Assembly: GCF_042664795.1 (NCBI RefSeq)
Contig: NZ_JBHTBN010000006.1
Coordinates: forward strand, 184,231 to 248,230
Reading direction: 5' to 3'
Length of the DNA: 64,000 nt
Origin: Jejudonia soesokkakensis
GTDB taxonomy: Bacteria; Bacteroidota; Bacteroidia; Flavobacteriales; Flavobacteriaceae
Both the position numbers and the translations under genes were made by a program. Position 1 is the stretch's first letter; each line of letters starts with the position of its first letter. The notes beneath the pieces were generated by a model. The model was not told the origin of the DNA. It ran no database searches and saw only the letters and a program-made list of their open reading frames with translations. This document shows positions 7,591-16,369 of the stretch, piece by piece.

Positions 7591-10080
7591 TTATTTCCCA
7601 ATCGATAATAAGTTTGCGAATAACCTATAGGCTCCAGGTACACCGGCGGGGAGTTCTCTAAAGAAACTTAATCCGGTATAGATATAATGACCTTTCCCGT
7701 AGTTTGCAATTAGTAACGAACCAGTACTTTCTGAAGCTCCAGTGTCGTTCATTCCTAGTATAGGAGTAAAATTTTTGTCCCATTCATTTGGAAAATAGAG
7801 TCCGCGCTCTTGCACCCAGTTTTCGAAATCTGTCTTGGTAATTTTATTGGGAGAATTTAAAACAGGATGCTGTGGATCAAGCAAGCGTACTTCGGAAAAT
7901 TCATCGGTTACGCGATCTCTTGAAAGTTTGATAGCGTAAGGTGCAAAATTTTCCGTGACCAAACGGTGGGAGGTATTATACTGAAGCAAAAGAGTGCCGC
8001 CATTTTCTACATATTTATTTAAATCGGTTTGTTTAAAAGCGAGCTCAGGCACCGTATTATAGGCTCTAATCCCAATTACGATTGCATCATACTTCTTTAA
8101 ATTTTCGGCTTTGATATCTTGGGGTGCAATCGTAGTTACAGTATATCCAATTTGTTTTAAACTTTCAGGAATAGCATCACCCGCACCCTCGATATAACCA
8201 ATGTGCTGACCTTTTTTCTCAATAGTTATTCGGGCTACTTTGGCTTCCGAAGGTAATAGCACATTCTGAAAAGGGATATGGTCATAGTCTATCTGAATGA
8301 GTTCTTTGGTATAATAACGATCACCCACTTGAACCTGAGGTTTTAAATAGCCTTCACTGGTATTTTTGGGTGGTGTCACTGTAAATATCAAAGTTTTCTC
8401 TTCGCCCGTGTTGGGTAGCTCAAATGTATGTTGCGCAGGAGAAACTGTCCAGCCTTGTGGATGATTTAATTGAACAGTACCACTTACCTTTTCTCTTCCT
8501 GCTCGAATAATCACAGGTATTTGTTTGGATTTTTCGGTTGAGAAGATGAGTACTTTTTCGGGTATTGAAGAAGTTACTTCAGGTAAAATCTCAAAAGGAC
8601 GATACACTTCACCATCGACTGGATCATTAAATTTATAAACTACGTCACGTTTAATTGACATAGGCGTATTGCCAATTTTTATAGTAAAAACTACCTGCTC
8701 TGGAGCAGGAGTTTCTGGCAAACCAATCAGTTCTCTAGGAGCTTTGTACATTCCTAACGTTCCTTTTTCATTTAACCAATACGGTGTCGAGGGATTGTTT
8801 TTTTCTGAAGAGATCTGAACCTCAAAGTTTTCAACTTCGTTACTTTTTAACGTTTTTCTTTCGGAAATTAAAGATCTTCCAGTACCCGTTTCAATAGATT
8901 CAAGTACGACTTGGTTTGTGCCACGGTTAATGACTTCCAGCGTCGCTTTATAGCTTCCGTTGGGATTGATGCTATTTGTTTCTGAAACTGCCTCAAGAAA
9001 AATACCGCCGCAATCTAAAATAAATTGTTCTAGTTCTTTCAGTTTTATAGTTCGCCAGTGGCTGTCTTTACTTGCTTTCAGTAAAGAATAGGCTTCCACT
9101 AATTTGGGAACCATAACAGACGGGTCTTTGAAATTAAAATTGGCTTCCAGCTGATCTAAAATTTTTCCTATCGCAGCGCCACCTTCCAGTCTAGACCATG
9201 TGGTGTTGATTCCGCTAAAAAGATCAGTTTTATCTTCGGGGAAATCCCCTTTTAAAAATTCAAGATATTCGGTTTGAGAACCACGAGAACCTGTGCTTCC
9301 AAATCCCTGTGATTTATGCATACTTCGGCTTAAGGATGCTATTTCACCATTGGATAGTCCTAATGACGGATAGTAATTCCCTGTTTCGACTTCTACCAAA
9401 TTTGTTTTATCTGCTTTTTCAAAGGCTTCTCTTCCTCCATAAAACCACCAGGAAGTATTAAAAAATAATCGCTTTGGTTGCCAGCTATTAAATTCGTTTG
9501 CTGTTTCAGGATAATGAGAGGCGTCACCAACGAGATCAAATGCCTCAAAACTTAACATGGCAGAAGAGGTGTGGTGTCCATGGGTAGAACCTGGATCTCT
9601 ATGATTAAACCTATTTACAATCACGTCGGGCTTAAACTTTCTAATGGCTCTCACCACATCGCCTAAAACCTCTTCCTTGTTCCAAATTGCAAGGGTTTCG
9701 TCTGGATGTTTTGAGTATCCAAAATCATTAGCACGTGTAAATAACTGTTGTCCCCCATCGGTTTTACGTGCAGCCACCAATTCTTGTGTTCTAATAACTC
9801 CTAATAGTTCTCGAATTTCCGGACCTATTAAATTCTGTCCCCCATCACCACGAGTAAGCGAAAGGTAGGCAGTTCTGGCATGTACATCATTTGCCAAAAA
9901 CGAAATTAAACGAGTGTTTTCATCATCGGGATGGGCTGCGATATATAATGCAGATCCTAAGAAGTTTAACTTCTGGAGGGTATGATATAATTCTGAAGCG
10001 GTTGGTTTTTGAGGTCGTTGTGCAGAAAGTATAGGAATGAAAAAAAGAAATAGAAATCCAGTACTCAAGAATTTTTTCAT
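7591..10080 (-). CDS. Secreted PIG-L family deacetylase with C-terminal extra domains
   Basis: An 829-residue protein with a signal peptide ending ILSAQ. The N-terminal third is a PIG-L/LmbE deacetylase: AAHPDDENTRLISF with the zinc-binding His-Asp pair, TRGDGGQNLIG, and STHGHH giving the third ligand. Such enzymes remove acetyl groups from N-acetylglucosaminyl-type substrates. The middle (~residues 370-600) is a set of Ig-like beta domains. The C-terminal ~230 residues (YDAIVIGIRAYN, YVENGGTLLLQYN, GKGHYIYTGLSFFRELPAGVPGAYRLFANLL) resemble the amidotransferase-like flavodoxin fold seen in secreted glycan-related enzymes. At 829 aa it is far longer than single-domain PIG-L proteins. It heads a two-gene unit with the methyltransferase. 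A role in processing external polysaccharide is inferred. Confidence 0.85.
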   Translation of the reverse strand: MKKFLSTGFLFLFFIPILSAQRPQKPTASELYHTLQKLNFLGSALYIAAHPDDENTRLISFLANDVHARTAYLSLTRGDGGQNLIGPEIRELLGVIRTQELVAARKTDGGQQLFTRANDFGYSKHPDETLAIWNKEEVLGDVVRAIRKFKPDVIVNRFNHRDPGSTHGHHTSSAMLSFEAFDLVGDASHYPETANEFNSWQPKRLFFNTSWWFYGGREAFEKADKTNLVEVETGNYYPSLGLSNGEIASLSRSMHKSQGFGSTGSRGSQTEYLEFLKGDFPEDKTDLFSGINTTWSRLEGGAAIGKILDQLEANFNFKDPSVMVPKLVEAYSLLKASKDSHWRTIKLKELEQFILDCGGIFLEAVSETNSINPNGSYKATLEVINRGTNQVVLESIETGTGRSLISERKTLKSNEVENFEVQISSEKNNPSTPYWLNEKGTLGMYKAPRELIGLPETPAPEQVVFTIKIGNTPMSIKRDVVYKFNDPVDGEVYRPFEILPEVTSSIPEKVLIFSTEKSKQIPVIIRAGREKVSGTVQLNHPQGWTVSPAQHTFELPNTGEEKTLIFTVTPPKNTSEGYLKPQVQVGDRYYTKELIQIDYDHIPFQNVLLPSEAKVARITIEKKGQHIGYIEGAGDAIPESLKQIGYTVTTIAPQDIKAENLKKYDAIVIGIRAYNTVPELAFKQTDLNKYVENGGTLLLQYNTSHRLVTENFAPYAIKLSRDRVTDEFSEVRLLDPQHPVLNSPNKITKTDFENWVQERGLYFPNEWDKNFTPILGMNDTGASESTGSLLIANYGKGHYIYTGLSFFRELPAGVPGAYRLFANLLSIGK

Positions 10081-10106
10081 GGTATTTTTTTAATAAGTGT
10101 AGTACC

Positions 10107-10114
10107 CAAAGATA
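10107..10114 (-). promoter_or_regulatory. -7 element TATCTTTG before the PIG-L gene
   Basis: The reverse complement reads TATCTTTG, an exact TAnnTTTG match, 26 bp upstream of the PIG-L start. No good -33 TTTG is visible. Confidence 0.5.
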
Positions 10115-10133
10115 CCCAAAATAGAAAATGTGG

Positions 10134-10700
10134 TTAGTCTATTGGGTGTTCTTTAACATTCTCATCCAGTAATTCTTCTTCGGCTAAAAAATCGGCAATT
10201 TCTTCTGGTTTGATCACAGAAACTCCTTTTTGAAGTAGCATACTATTGGGGTAAGCGATAATATCTCCCTTTTGAGTACGCAGTATTATTTGAAATGCTT
10301 TGATGTCTTCAATAATTCCTTCATAATCAAATTCTTTGTCGTGTATCGTAATATAGTCTCCAATTTTATAGGGAAACGTAAAAAACATAATTACACCGCT
10401 TGTAATATTACTCAAGATGGACCATTGTGCAAAAAAACCAACACCGATTACCGCAAAAACCGAAGACAAAACCCATCCAAGATCTTTAAATTCTACTCCC
10501 CAGATTAGGATTAATAAAAGTATGACCATAAAAATGGTAGCAAACTCTATATATTTAATAATAAGCCCTGTTCTATGTTCCACTTTTTCAGATTTTCGTG
10601 CAAAACGTCGTACGAGCTTGATACAGAACCACCTTAAAATAAGAATGATGATTACTGATGCTGCTGTTTGAATGATATGCAACAGGTTTGCTTCTAACAT
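10134..10700 (-). CDS. Small MscS-type mechanosensitive channel
   Basis: A 188-residue membrane protein. There are two or three transmembrane segments (IIQTAASVIIILILRWF; FATIFMVILLLILIWGV). The pore-lining TM3 region is VLSSVFAVIGVGFFAQWSILSNITSGVIMFF, with the Gly/Ala pattern of MscS. It is followed by the first part of the cytoplasmic beta domain (YKIGDYITIHDKEFDYEGIIEDI; AYPNSMLLQKGV). The vestibule found in 280-aa MscS is largely missing, as in the short flavobacterial family. The expected role is release of osmolytes upon hypo-osmotic shock. It lies 24 bp downstream of the PAD-like gene on the same strand. Confidence 0.85.
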   Translation of the reverse strand: MLEANLLHIIQTAASVIIILILRWFCIKLVRRFARKSEKVEHRTGLIIKYIEFATIFMVILLLILIWGVEFKDLGWVLSSVFAVIGVGFFAQWSILSNITSGVIMFFTFPYKIGDYITIHDKEFDYEGIIEDIKAFQIILRTQKGDIIAYPNSMLLQKGVSVIKPEEIADFLAEEELLDENVKEHPID

Positions 10701-10724
10701 AGATTTAAAAAGAATTTTGTCTTT

Positions 10725-12470
10725 TTATTTTTTGATTATTTTTTTTGTCACTTTACCGAAGCTTCCTTCAAAATTCACAAAAAGAACTCCGTCCGCATAC
10801 GCTTCCATAGAAATTTCTATGGTATTTTCTGAAGCTACATCCAAAGTGAAAGAATTTAGTTGTTGACCCAGTACATTTGTGATCGTTATGTTTATGGTTT
10901 TTGAAATTGACTTAAAAGAGAATAGAACCGTATCTGAAGTGGGATTAGGGTATGGTCCTACAATATTATTTTCGCTGCTATCATTAATTCCCAAGGTACG
11001 AACATCTATGGTCCAGTATCCTTCAGGAGCAACGATAGGCCTTGTTAGTGTTTTTCCAGAATTTGCGGTAGCTTCTATATAATATTCAATAGAAGTAGTA
11101 GAAGAGGGAATCGAGAAATCTGTCGTCCAATTGGAATCACTTTCCAAAGTCATTGACGTTTGACTAAAATCTGAAGTACCTTCTTCACGCCAATACATCG
11201 TGGCACTTGCAATACCAGAATTATGTTTAATCATCGCATCTACAGCTACGGTTGCTCCGCTATCTGCTTGTGCGATGGGTTGGTGCACAATCCATAGAGG
11301 GTCTGATACTCCAATCGTGTGCGTGATACAGTGGATGGCTCCAACGAGGCTAATCAAATTTTCGTCAGGATTGTCGACATCAATGCCCACGATATTATAA
11401 CCAGGCATCATCTCTTCCCATTTCGCAATGGCAGGAGCATCTACTTCTGGTCTGTACAACGGAATTAAAATCGTTTTGTTAACAAAAATGGCATTGGCAT
11501 AATTTCTATAAGAACCACCATTGTCTGGATAATTTCCACCTACGCTTGGAGGTGAAGGGATTCTTTTAATTTTATAAGGAGTTCCAAAAGGACTCTGAAA
11601 ATTTTGTAAAATATAATCAATATTAGCTTCAATCTGAGGACCATCTGCAACACCTTGAGGATATTCGGCAACCAAAAGTGTTTCCTCATCCAGCAACTTC
11701 ATGTGCATATCAATATGATTGATTACATCAAAGGGTAGAGGAGTCATTTTAATATAATTGTCAATTCCCATATAGGCTTGCATGATATCATCGATCTGTT
11801 CTTCGGTTTTGGCACTTACTCCATAAGGATTACCAGGTTCATTTTCTTCTAAAATTAATTCGCTGGCAAAAGCGTTTCCGAGGCCATCACTCATAAAATT
11901 TCCTCCCGTATTAACCAAGTCGTTAGTTCCAGAGTTTGTTATGTAAATTGGAATGCCCTCAAGATTTGAATGTGCCGAAGGAATTATATCATCATTGGGT
12001 CTAGGGCGGTTATAGATCCAATCTACTAAGGCTCGTTCCCCTACATCGTTAGTGTAAACTGTATTACCGCCATAGTCTCTTATCCATAATGTGTCCCAGT
12101 TTTCATCCATGAAAGTAACATTTGTTAGATCCACACCATTAGATGTTAAGTAAGAAGCTACCGAAGATTCATTTTGTGTAGTAATAATTACTTTGCATTC
12201 TTCTACCGCTGCAGCCACGATTTGTCGCAGTATATTCGGAAAGTTTGGTTCCCAGGTTACCACTAGAAATTCCACTTCTTCCCATTCTGCCATGGTGCGC
12301 ACTTCTTCGGCAGGCGGATCTGTAAGAATACTTCTGTTAAATTGGTAATTAGAGAGATCCCTTTTTTCAGCATCAGTTGTGTAATGAGGAACTGGCTGCT
12401 GACCAAATCCAGCCATTGTGATGGTTAAGAGGCAGCTAATTAATAAGTGTGATTTGGTAACTATTTTCAT
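10725..12470 (-). CDS. Secreted peptidylarginine-deiminase-like enzyme (agmatine deiminase family) with T9SS tail
   Basis: A 581-residue protein with a signal peptide ending AGFGQ. The catalytic domain belongs to the PAD_porph/agmatine deiminase fold. Visible are DTLWIRDYGG (Asp132), TGGNFMSDG, NHIDMHMK (His252, Asp254) and GAIHCITHTIG with the likely nucleophile Cys381. These residues and their spacing parallel Asp130, His236, Asp238 and Cys351 of the Porphyromonas enzyme PPAD. Residues ~395-495 form an Ig-like domain (SATMYWREEGTSDF; SIEYYIEATA). The last ~80 (GPYPNPTSDTVLFSF; GVLFVNFEG; KKIIKK) are a T9SS sorting domain. Signal peptide, catalytic domain, Ig domain and sorting domain is the PPAD order. 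The reaction would be conversion of arginine (peptidyl or free) to citrulline plus ammonia. A plain secreted agmatine deiminase is the alternative. Confidence 0.8.
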   Translation of the reverse strand: MKIVTKSHLLISCLLTITMAGFGQQPVPHYTTDAEKRDLSNYQFNRSILTDPPAEEVRTMAEWEEVEFLVVTWEPNFPNILRQIVAAAVEECKVIITTQNESSVASYLTSNGVDLTNVTFMDENWDTLWIRDYGGNTVYTNDVGERALVDWIYNRPRPNDDIIPSAHSNLEGIPIYITNSGTNDLVNTGGNFMSDGLGNAFASELILEENEPGNPYGVSAKTEEQIDDIMQAYMGIDNYIKMTPLPFDVINHIDMHMKLLDEETLLVAEYPQGVADGPQIEANIDYILQNFQSPFGTPYKIKRIPSPPSVGGNYPDNGGSYRNYANAIFVNKTILIPLYRPEVDAPAIAKWEEMMPGYNIVGIDVDNPDENLISLVGAIHCITHTIGVSDPLWIVHQPIAQADSGATVAVDAMIKHNSGIASATMYWREEGTSDFSQTSMTLESDSNWTTDFSIPSSTTSIEYYIEATANSGKTLTRPIVAPEGYWTIDVRTLGINDSSENNIVGPYPNPTSDTVLFSFKSISKTINITITNVLGQQLNSFTLDVASENTIEISMEAYADGVLFVNFEGSFGKVTKKIIKK

Positions 12471-12497
12471 TAATAGGAATTTAAAGTGTAAATATAT

Positions 12498-13430
12498 TTA
12501 TTTTAATTCCAAACTATCTCTAAGTGTTCTGTCTTTATTCTTATTCTGCTCCCAATACGCAGCCTCGATCCTACGCAAACGAACAGCACTTGTTTTTAAA
12601 CTTGTACTATCCAAACTTTGAGATGCGTTTGTTTCTTCCCACTTTTCGATTTCAAATGGAAATGTACTATTAAAGTAAATGATTAGGCTTCGTTGTATTT
12701 CTGGATATTCAATACTGTAGCTGGTCAGGGAGTCCCGTTGCTGAAGCTTAGCATATCCTTTATAAGCCATGGCTTCTTTATGACGTAACCTTAAAAACTC
12801 GAAAGATGGTATCATAGAAACATCTCCAGTAGGCAATTCCTCAGGATTAATTCGAATACGATTCCACAATTCGTCTTCCAACCAAGTTTTCTCCAAAGTA
12901 GTTTCAAAATCACCTTCAGATGCAAAATACGAATGACCCGTTAGCTCAAATTCACTTCGACTATTTAGTTGAAGATACGTTTGGCCGCACCATTCCTGAA
13001 CCGAATTTGTCACTTTAAGCGCATGTTCTTCAGTAGGTATAGGGCTGAAAGTACTTGTCATAATTGAATACGGATAGATACCCGTTACAAATTTTTTCAC
13101 TGCATTTAGTTTTAATACTGGAATATTCTCTTCTGAAGCTTGGTCTGCTTTTACCTGTGCTTTGGGGATAAAATCTTCGGTAACAAAAATAGTTACAGCG
13201 GTACCTTCACGCAATTCTCCATATCGTTCCTGAGTTAACTGATAGGAAGTTATTTCGGCAGTACCATCATACCAATAATCCTTAAATTGTTTAGAAAGAC
13301 TACGTTGCTTTTGATTGCTTGAAGAGCCTTCCGGATTGCTAGACGGAATTAAGTTTTTTTCTGAAGTATCACAACTCATCAAAAATAAAAAGGCGAGAAA
13401 AAGCGTAGCGACTGTAGTTTCAGTTCTCAT
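12498..13430 (-). CDS. Hypothetical lipoprotein
   Basis: A 310-residue protein starting MRTETTVATLF, with a lipobox LFLMSC. A longer frame from 13478 would overlap maf and is rejected. The mature protein begins with a Ser/Asn/Gln-rich linker. A segment near DYWYDGTAEITSYQLTQERYGE suggests a protein that reports on or binds a ligand with beta-rich structure. Further on are YPYSIMTSTFSPI, VQEWCGQTYLQLN and FEIEKWEE. I do not recognise an enzymatic motif; it matches what is usually called a septum-formation-neighbour lipoprotein in flavobacteria only by location next to maf. It is probably anchored in the envelope. It follows maf by 34 bp on the same strand, so it is likely in the same transcript. 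Confidence 0.7.
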   Translation of the reverse strand: MRTETTVATLFLAFLFLMSCDTSEKNLIPSSNPEGSSSNQKQRSLSKQFKDYWYDGTAEITSYQLTQERYGELREGTAVTIFVTEDFIPKAQVKADQASEENIPVLKLNAVKKFVTGIYPYSIMTSTFSPIPTEEHALKVTNSVQEWCGQTYLQLNSRSEFELTGHSYFASEGDFETTLEKTWLEDELWNRIRINPEELPTGDVSMIPSFEFLRLRHKEAMAYKGYAKLQQRDSLTSYSIEYPEIQRSLIIYFNSTFPFEIEKWEETNASQSLDSTSLKTSAVRLRRIEAAYWEQNKNKDRTLRDSLELK

Positions 13431-13464
13431 GTTCTTAATGATTTTCAGTAAAATTACAATATTA

Positions 13465-14052
13465 TCAGGTATCGGCAATTTCCAGCAGCGTTTTATATAC
13501 TAATCTCGTAGGCAATCCCATTACATTAAAATAGCAACCCTCCAACTTTTCAATACCAATGTACCCAATCCAATCCTGAATACCATAGCTTCCTGCTTTA
13601 TCAAAAGGGGTATACTGGTCAAGATAGTATTCAATTTCTTGTATAGAAAGTTCTTTAAACCATACCTTCGTTGTGTCATGTATTGTTTTCTGAAAGTTTT
13701 TTGAAGTAAAACAAACCGAAGTAAATACTTCATGCATCGAACCACTTAAATTCTGCAACATCGCGATGGCATCTTCCCGATCTTTGGGTTTACCTATAGC
13801 TTTTTCATCTTTCCAAACAATAGTATCACTGGTCACCAAAATGTCATTTTCTTTTAACCCTGTAAATACCGAAGCTTTTAACTGCGCCAAATAGTCTGTG
13901 ATTTCTGTTCTTGTTAAATGTTCTGGAAAAACTTCTTCTACCTCTTTTACGTGTACAGTAAAATCAAGGTTGAGCTCTTTAAAAAAATGATGGCGTCTTG
14001 GAGAGCCAGAAGCGAGAATAACAGTATGATTTTGTAACCTTTCTTTAAGCAT
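13465..14052 (-). CDS. maf: Maf family nucleotide pyrophosphatase
   Basis: A 195-residue protein, the normal Maf length. Motifs: ILASGSPRRHHFF near the N-terminus, the acidic DYLAQLKA helix, VTSDTIVWKDEKAIGKPKD with the catalytic Asp, and DKAGSYGIQDWIGYIGIEKLEGCYFNVMGLP. Maf enzymes hydrolyse non-canonical or pyrimidine nucleoside triphosphates (dTTP/UTP in the YhdE branch) to monophosphates. They are housecleaning enzymes sometimes linked to division arrest. The first 8 bases overlap the end of the UbiA gene, so the two are translationally linked. Confidence 0.92.
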   Translation of the reverse strand: MLKERLQNHTVILASGSPRRHHFFKELNLDFTVHVKEVEEVFPEHLTRTEITDYLAQLKASVFTGLKENDILVTSDTIVWKDEKAIGKPKDREDAIAMLQNLSGSMHEVFTSVCFTSKNFQKTIHDTTKVWFKELSIQEIEYYLDQYTPFDKAGSYGIQDWIGYIGIEKLEGCYFNVMGLPTRLVYKTLLEIADT

Positions 14053-14968
14053 AGTTTGTAAGTAAAAACTTCTGAAAGTAAATTGAAATCACTCCCAATA
14101 ACATAATAATTTTTAAAAGTAATGATAAGAATGTATAGTCATTATGATGCTCTGCACTCCAGGCTTTGATCACAAAAAACAGAAGGGGTGCTACAAGAGC
14201 GAATAAAAAATAGAGCACGACAACCTGTGAGGTATACAAGTAAAGGTACATATATACAAGAATACCAGCGATAGCTACAATTCCTAAAATAAAAACTGCT
14301 GTGATGGTCCTTTTTCTGCCAATAGCAATAGCGAGTGTATTTCGATTGCCCTTTCGGTCTCCATTGATATCCTGGAGATCTTTGACAATTTCACGGATAA
14401 AATTTATATAAAAAGCAAATAGTGCGTAGTGGAGGATGATTTGTGTGCCATGCAACTGACTTTCAGAAGGAGCCAAAATAATAGCGGGAAATATATCAAA
14501 TAAAATGACAATCAATAAACTTAGCGCAACGAGGAAAGAAATGATGATATTTCCAAGTAATAATTTTGATTTTAATTGAGAGGCATACATGTAAAGCAGG
14601 CCAGCGACTCCAATAAAAATAGCAGCTAATCCAGGTTTTCCAACCGAGTTTGCCACATAAAAGCCGGCGATCACTCCAAGAAATGTTAGAAAGATGTAAT
14701 ATACATTTGCGGCTTTTTCAGATATAAACTTTCCTATAATCACTTTTTTTGGCTTGTTGATGATGTCAATTTCCACATCATACAAATCATTGATCACATT
14801 ACCTCCTGCAGCAATCAATACCGTTGCAAGAATCAACACTGAAAAATTAAAAGCGGAGAGCGCTGTTTCAATATTCAGGAACTCAAATAAACCAAATTTT
14901 ACTATCAGCATCATACATGCAATTAGTACTAAGTTGATAGGTCGTAGTAATTTTAGGTAGTTCAGCAT
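14045..14968 (-). CDS. UbiA-family prenyltransferase (geranylgeranylglycerol-phosphate geranylgeranyltransferase-like)
   Basis: A 307-residue membrane protein with about eight or nine transmembrane helices. The two Asp-rich UbiA motifs are present: NVINDLYDVEIDIINKPKK in the first cytoplasmic loop and VKDLQDINGDRKGNRNT in the second. These bind the Mg-diphosphate of the prenyl donor. The flavobacterial group is usually annotated as geranylgeranylglycerol-phosphate geranylgeranyltransferase, but the acceptor cannot be read from sequence. Its ATG follows the kdsC-like stop directly (TAAATG), and its end overlaps maf by 8 bp, so the operon is tightly packed. Confidence 0.85.
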   Translation of the reverse strand: MLNYLKLLRPINLVLIACMMLIVKFGLFEFLNIETALSAFNFSVLILATVLIAAGGNVINDLYDVEIDIINKPKKVIIGKFISEKAANVYYIFLTFLGVIAGFYVANSVGKPGLAAIFIGVAGLLYMYASQLKSKLLLGNIIISFLVALSLLIVILFDIFPAIILAPSESQLHGTQIILHYALFAFYINFIREIVKDLQDINGDRKGNRNTLAIAIGRKRTITAVFILGIVAIAGILVYMYLYLYTSQVVVLYFLFALVAPLLFFVIKAWSAEHHNDYTFLSLLLKIIMLLGVISIYFQKFLLTNYA

Positions 14969-15496
14969 TTAATCATAAGTTGCACTGGCAGCAGAAGAAA
15001 TCCAATTTCCCTGTACTTTTAACACCTGCTCGATCACATCTCGCACGCAGCCTTTCCCCCCTTTTTTATGGGATACATAAGAGCTTACCGCTTTTATTTC
15101 GGGAACGGCATCTTGTGGAGCAGATGGAAGACCAACGAGTTGCATTACGTCCAGATCTGGGATGTCATCACCCATATACAACACATTTTCAAGTTTTAGG
15201 TCTTTTTGTTGGCAGTATGCATGTAACGTTTCCGTTTTTTTATGAGCACCCAAATGGATGTCTTTAATTCCGAGCCCAGAGAGCCTTATGCGCACTCCTT
15301 CATTACTCCCTCCAGAAATAATACAAACGTTGTACCCTTTATCTACAGCAGTTTTAAGTGCAAATCCGTCTTTAGTGTGCATTGTTCGATACATTTCACC
15401 TTCGGTAGTAATGCTAATGGTACCGTCTGTAAGCACGCCGTCTACATCAAAAACAAATGTCGTTATATGTTGTAAGTATTCTTTATAGCTTTTCAT
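14969..15496 (-). CDS. HAD phosphatase, KdsC type (Kdo-8-phosphate phosphatase-like)
   Basis: A 175-residue cap-less HAD protein, the KdsC length. Motif I is FVFDVDGVLTDG with Asp17 and Asp19. Motif II is CIISGGSNEG, followed by IHLGAHKKTETL, and motif IV is VLYMGDDIPDLDVM. The C-terminal SAPQDAVPEIKAVSSYVSHKKGGKGCVRDVIE is characteristic of KdsC/YrbI proteins. The expected reaction is Kdo-8-phosphate to Kdo plus phosphate, in the inner-core sugar pathway of lipopolysaccharide; N-acylneuraminate-9-phosphatase relatives share the fold. It overlaps the upstream DUF2520 gene by 14 bp. Confidence 0.85.
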   Translation of the reverse strand: MKSYKEYLQHITTFVFDVDGVLTDGTISITTEGEMYRTMHTKDGFALKTAVDKGYNVCIISGGSNEGVRIRLSGLGIKDIHLGAHKKTETLHAYCQQKDLKLENVLYMGDDIPDLDVMQLVGLPSAPQDAVPEIKAVSSYVSHKKGGKGCVRDVIEQVLKVQGNWISSAASATYD

Positions 15497-16238
15497 TAGC
15501 GATAGCTTGTGTTAGGGTTTTGTAAAGTTGTTGATAAGGCGTTTCTTCCAGCAAATGTAAATGTTTTTCGATAGTTTTAGTATCATTTCGTTTTGCAGGA
15601 CCTGTTTGTGCTTCTGAAGGTGATAACGTTTCAATTTTAGTGGCAGTTTCTAAAATGAGCGGTTTTAATAAATTAAAATCAATATTCTTTTTTCTTAGTA
15701 GTGTTTCTGAAACACCGTACAAATGATTTACAAAATTGTTAACGAATACTGCCGAAAGATGTAAAGTGGCGCGTTCTTTAGAAGATATAGCTACAATAGT
15801 CTTAGCAATTGAATTTCCTAAACGCTTTAGCAGTTCTAAATCTGTGGGAGCTTCGGCTTCCAGACAAAGAGGAATCGTTTTAAAATCGACATCTTTACTT
15901 TTTGAAAAGGTTTGTAAAGGCCAGAGTACTCCTCTTCGGTTGTTTTCTGAAAGTTCCGTTATCGATACTCCGCCTGAAGTATGGATCACCAGCTTATTTT
16001 TAACAGGAATTGCTTCAGAAAAAGAGGCAATTGCATTATCCGGAATACCAATAATATAGACATCGGCTTCTTTTAATTCTGAAAGGGTTGTCGTGGTAGG
16101 AATGTCTTTCAGAAAAGAAACAGAATCCATTTTTGACCGATTGTAAACCTGAATTACTGCAACATCTTTAGCGCCGACAAAAGCCTTGCAAAGGTGGTAG
16201 TTTACATTTCCGAAGCCTAAAAAACAAACACGAATCAT
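15483..16238 (-). CDS. Rossmann-like / DUF2520 protein
   Basis: A 251-residue protein starting MIRVCFLGFGNVNYHL; an ATG five codons earlier is the alternative. The N-terminal Rossmann domain has GFGNV for dinucleotide binding, VIQVYNRSK, DVYIIGIPDNAI and VIHTSGGVSI. The C-terminal helical half (LHLSAVFVNNFVNHLYGV; GPAKRNDTKTIEKHL) is the DUF2520 dimerisation domain. The fold resembles ketopantoate reductase / pyrroline-5-carboxylate reductase-type enzymes; an NADP-linked oxidoreductase activity is plausible but the substrate is unknown. First gene of the minus-strand run DUF2520-kdsC-ubiA-maf. Confidence 0.85.
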   Translation of the reverse strand: MIRVCFLGFGNVNYHLCKAFVGAKDVAVIQVYNRSKMDSVSFLKDIPTTTTLSELKEADVYIIGIPDNAIASFSEAIPVKNKLVIHTSGGVSITELSENNRRGVLWPLQTFSKSKDVDFKTIPLCLEAEAPTDLELLKRLGNSIAKTIVAISSKERATLHLSAVFVNNFVNHLYGVSETLLRKKNIDFNLLKPLILETATKIETLSPSEAQTGPAKRNDTKTIEKHLHLLEETPYQQLYKTLTQAIANEKL

Positions 16239-16344
16239 TCTGCTAAAATACACATTGCGTATGGGATTTCATAAGAAACAAAAACCAAAATAATAAGTAT
16301 GATTTTAAAGCGATTGGGATACAATAATTAACAGTTGTTTTGCG

Positions 16345-16352
16345 TATTTTTG
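16345..16352 (+). promoter_or_regulatory. -7 element TATTTTTG before ccsBA
   Basis: TATTTTTG matches the Bacteroidota -7 consensus exactly and ends 17 bp before the ATG at 16370. It also rules out an in-frame TTG start at 16340, which would lie upstream of the promoter element. Confidence 0.55.
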
Positions 16353-16369
16353 CACCAAAATTTGAACTC

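Noticed and set aside
14045..16238. Lipopolysaccharide operon built around the KdsC-like gene
   Set aside because: The neighbours (UbiA, Maf, DUF2520) are not lipopolysaccharide genes. Only the single phosphatase and the distant KdnA-like gene hint at Kdo metabolism.
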